38,508 bases of DNA from Legionellaceae bacterium. Its GTDB lineage: Bacteria; Pseudomonadota; Gammaproteobacteria; Legionellales; Legionellaceae. Both the position numbers and the translations under genes were made by a program. This document shows, one piece after another, positions 36,491-38,508 of the stretch. Under the pieces are notes generated by a model. The model made no database searches. It saw only the letters and a list, made by a program, of their open reading frames with translations, and was not told the origin of the DNA. The stretch is from positions 1-38,508 of the forward strand of contig CANJSM010000009.1 of assembly GCA_947477015.1 (NCBI GenBank), given 5' to 3'. The stretch's first letter is position 1. Every line of letters starts with the position of its first letter.

Positions 36491-37363
36491 TTATGACTCC
36501 AATTTAGCTAACAAATCCTCTAATCCTTCTTTATACGTTGGATACCTTAATTCTATATTGAACGCTTGTTTCAGTTTAGCATTCGAGACCCGCTTATTAT
36601 GTGAATAAAACTCCTGAGCCATAGGGGATAATTGGGCCTTTTCATAAGCTATCATGTTTAAAGGAGGGCGCTTTAATAATGCTGCTGCATAACCATCAAC
36701 CACATGACTGGCAGTAGGCTCATCATCTGCAACATTATAAATTGACACGCCAAGTTGCGGATGTTGCATTGCGGCAAAAATCACCAACACAATGTCATCG
36801 ACATGGATTCTCGAGAAAAATTGTCCCTCCTTTACAATAGTCTCTTTTTTGCCAGCTATCAATCGTTCTAACACATTTCGTTGAGGCCCATAAATACCTG
36901 CTAATCTAAAAATCGTTAGGGGTACTTGATGGGCAGATGCAAAGGCAACCCATGCGTTTTCAGCAGAAAGCCTAAGCTGCCCCTGGCTCCCAAGAGCTAT
37001 CGGCTTAGACGATTCATCGACCCAATCACCTTGATGATCACCATAAACGCCTGTAGAAGACAAATATCCTATCCATTGAATGTTGTTCATGTATTTTTTT
37101 AACAACGGGCCAAAGTTCGCCAACACTGGATCACCAAGACCTGGTGTGGGTGGTGTGCTAATTAAAATATGAGAGGCTGTGGCTAACGCTGCTTCAATCG
37201 CTTGTTCTGAAAAATGAATCAGCTCACAATCAAAGTCTGAGTTAAATCCCAAAGCATTCAGATCTCTTGTTGTAGCACTGATTTGGATGTTTAGTTCGCG
37301 TGCTTTTTTCGCCAAAAAATGGGCTGTATAACCAAAACCAAAAATCAATAGGTGGGGCTGCAT
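36491..37363 (-). CDS. NAD-dependent epimerase/dehydratase family protein (YeeZ-like)
   Basis: LLIFGFGYTAHFLAKKA, YLSSTGVYGDHQGDWVDES, FRLAGIYGPQRNVLERL, RIHVDDIVLVIFAAMQHP. Confidence 0.88.
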   Translation of the reverse strand: MQPHLLIFGFGYTAHFLAKKARELNIQISATTRDLNALGFNSDFDCELIHFSEQAIEAALATASHILISTPPTPGLGDPVLANFGPLLKKYMNNIQWIGYLSSTGVYGDHQGDWVDESSKPIALGSQGQLRLSAENAWVAFASAHQVPLTIFRLAGIYGPQRNVLERLIAGKKETIVKEGQFFSRIHVDDIVLVIFAAMQHPQLGVSIYNVADDEPTASHVVDGYAAALLKRPPLNMIAYEKAQLSPMAQEFYSHNKRVSNAKLKQAFNIELRYPTYKEGLEDLLAKLES

Positions 37364-37389
37364 GTGAATCCTTATAAATCGATTTTAGA

Positions 37390-37538
37390 GCGTGTTGACC
37401 ATTCCGATCAACGTCCCGCGATTTGTTCTGGGATCCAAAACGATCTATTTAAGCGCAATAAACCTGACCATCATGCCAGATCTCTCCCGCGGACAAGGCA
37501 CGGGACGTGGGGCTTTTGCAGATAAAGGGTCAACACGC
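37390..37538. repeat. Nested inverted repeats (possible MITE or structured RNA)
   Basis: Outer gcgtgttgacc (37390-37400)/ggtcaacacgc (37528-37538); inner acgtcccg (37411-37418)/cgggacgt (37501-37508). Confidence 0.7.
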
Positions 37539-37765
37539 CTAAGACAGTTGCATTGTTTCACTCTTGTCATTATCAGCTTTATCACTATTTTCTTCAACTG
37601 ATGGGAATTGATCATAACTCCCCACGCCCTAAGGAATCAACACAAATTTTGAACAAATAAATTGAAGTCTATTCCTGTATAAAAAAGGTCTTAAAAATAA
37701 GTTGTGTTTCATAATGCCTCATGATCAAATAGGTTTTTCTCAAGAACGTATAAGACAAGGGCATC

Positions 37766-37939
37766 ATGAAACACACAGAATTATTACATAGTATTTTAGA
37801 AAAATCAGGAGCGATTCAACATAAAGGTCGATTAAAATCTGTTATGGTTTATTATGCGGGAACGTATGCTAGTGAATGTTTTTTTGAGGTGATTTTGAAT
37901 TTTACGATGAACTTTTCAATACTGGCACGTTCATTATAA
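37766..37939 (+). CDS. Short hypothetical ORF (57 aa)
   Basis: MKHTELLHSILEKSGAIQHKGRLKSVMVYYAGTYASECFFEVILNFTMNFSILARSL*; below the track's length cut-off. Confidence 0.3.
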   Translation: MKHTELLHSILEKSGAIQHKGRLKSVMVYYAGTYASECFFEVILNFTMNFSILARSL

Positions 37940-38022
37940 AAATTCCAGTAAAATTTGCCCTATTGCCCTACTGCCCTATATGATATGCAATTGACAATTA
38001 ATAGGTCTATAAGGATATAGCG

Positions 38023-38385
38023 ATGATGCAAGAAAAACGACGTAATCATTTATTGCTAATGGCTTCATTGATAGCAGTCACCTCAACTGGATTGGCAAGC
38101 AGCCACGCTGAGGCTAGCGGACAAACAACCTCTTTATTTATTAAATCACTTGAAATGCTTAAGTCCTCAGGTGTTGCGACACTGAGTCTTGGGCCAGTCT
38201 GGGGAAATGCTGGAAATACACAAACGTTTTATTTGGCACCTGATATTGGAAAAACCTATGCAGCAAATCATACATCGCATGCATTGGTGGATGGCGAGAT
38301 TTTTTTAGGTATTCAAAAACCATTGCGCGAAAAACTGGAAGGCCAAATAGGTCTTGCCGCACGGCTGTCCCATTTAAATGGTTGA
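38023..38385 (+). pseudogene. N-terminal fragment of an outer-membrane beta-barrel-type protein
   Basis: Signal peptide then VATLSLGPVWGNAGNTQTFYLAPDIGKTYAANHTSHALVDGEIFLGIQKPL...QIGLAARLSHLNG*; stops just before a REP-like palindrome. Confidence 0.6.
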
Positions 38386-38390
38386 TTTTC

Positions 38391-38435
38391 CCTTCTCCCC
38401 TTGGGGAGAAGGTGCCCGACAGGGCGGATGAGGGT
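38391..38435. repeat. REP-like palindromic repeat
   Basis: ccttctcccc-tt-ggggagaagg perfect 22-bp palindrome followed by gccc-gaca-gggc hairpin and ggatgaggg. Confidence 0.75.
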
Positions 38436-38508
38436 GTCATCAGGTGGCACGGTTTTGAAAGAATGTGGTATTTTGTATTTTGGTTGAGTAAAAATATCTT
38501 GACATGCC

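Noticed and set aside
37392-37601. 69-aa ORF
   Set aside because: Runs across nested inverted repeats; no RBS and no protein-like features.
1-38508. CRISPR array, tRNA/rRNA, integrase or complete IS element
   Set aside because: No regularly spaced direct repeats other than the collagen tandem units, and no cloverleaf, transposase or integrase ORF recognised.

Overview
This is a gene-dense, mostly chromosomal-core segment from a gammaproteobacterium. Gene content and order look Legionellales-like, but that taxonomic placement is inference. Core blocks are ubiE-ubiJ-ubiB-tatA-tatB with tatC split off, yraN-diaA-BON-BON (dolP-like), mnmG-rsmG-parA-parB, ubiX, and a LysR-dabB-dabA-PII-like-DUF6671 inorganic-carbon locus. 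These are followed by sua5 plus a type I secretion-like ABC/HlyD/TolC operon, a DAK2-DegV (FakA-FakB-like) fusion, and an SDR/DUF1295/DUF2177/TspO/epimerase cluster. The most interesting observations are: an ABC exporter whose nucleotide-binding domain lacks recognisable catalytic motifs but remains translationally coupled to HlyD and TolC partners; a divergent Hfq with substitutions at the canonical proximal-face and rim RNA-binding residues; a fatty-acid-kinase-like fusion protein; a matched 18-bp inverted repeat over the leaders of lysR and dabB; two GTAG-headed REP/BIME-like pairs, one of which supplies the parA stop codon; a 33-bp perfect inverted repeat next to a DUF4143 ATPase; and a collagen-like gene with a GTG start that the ORF track misses. 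No RNA genes, CRISPR arrays or complete transposons were recognised. All family assignments are by eye, without database searches.
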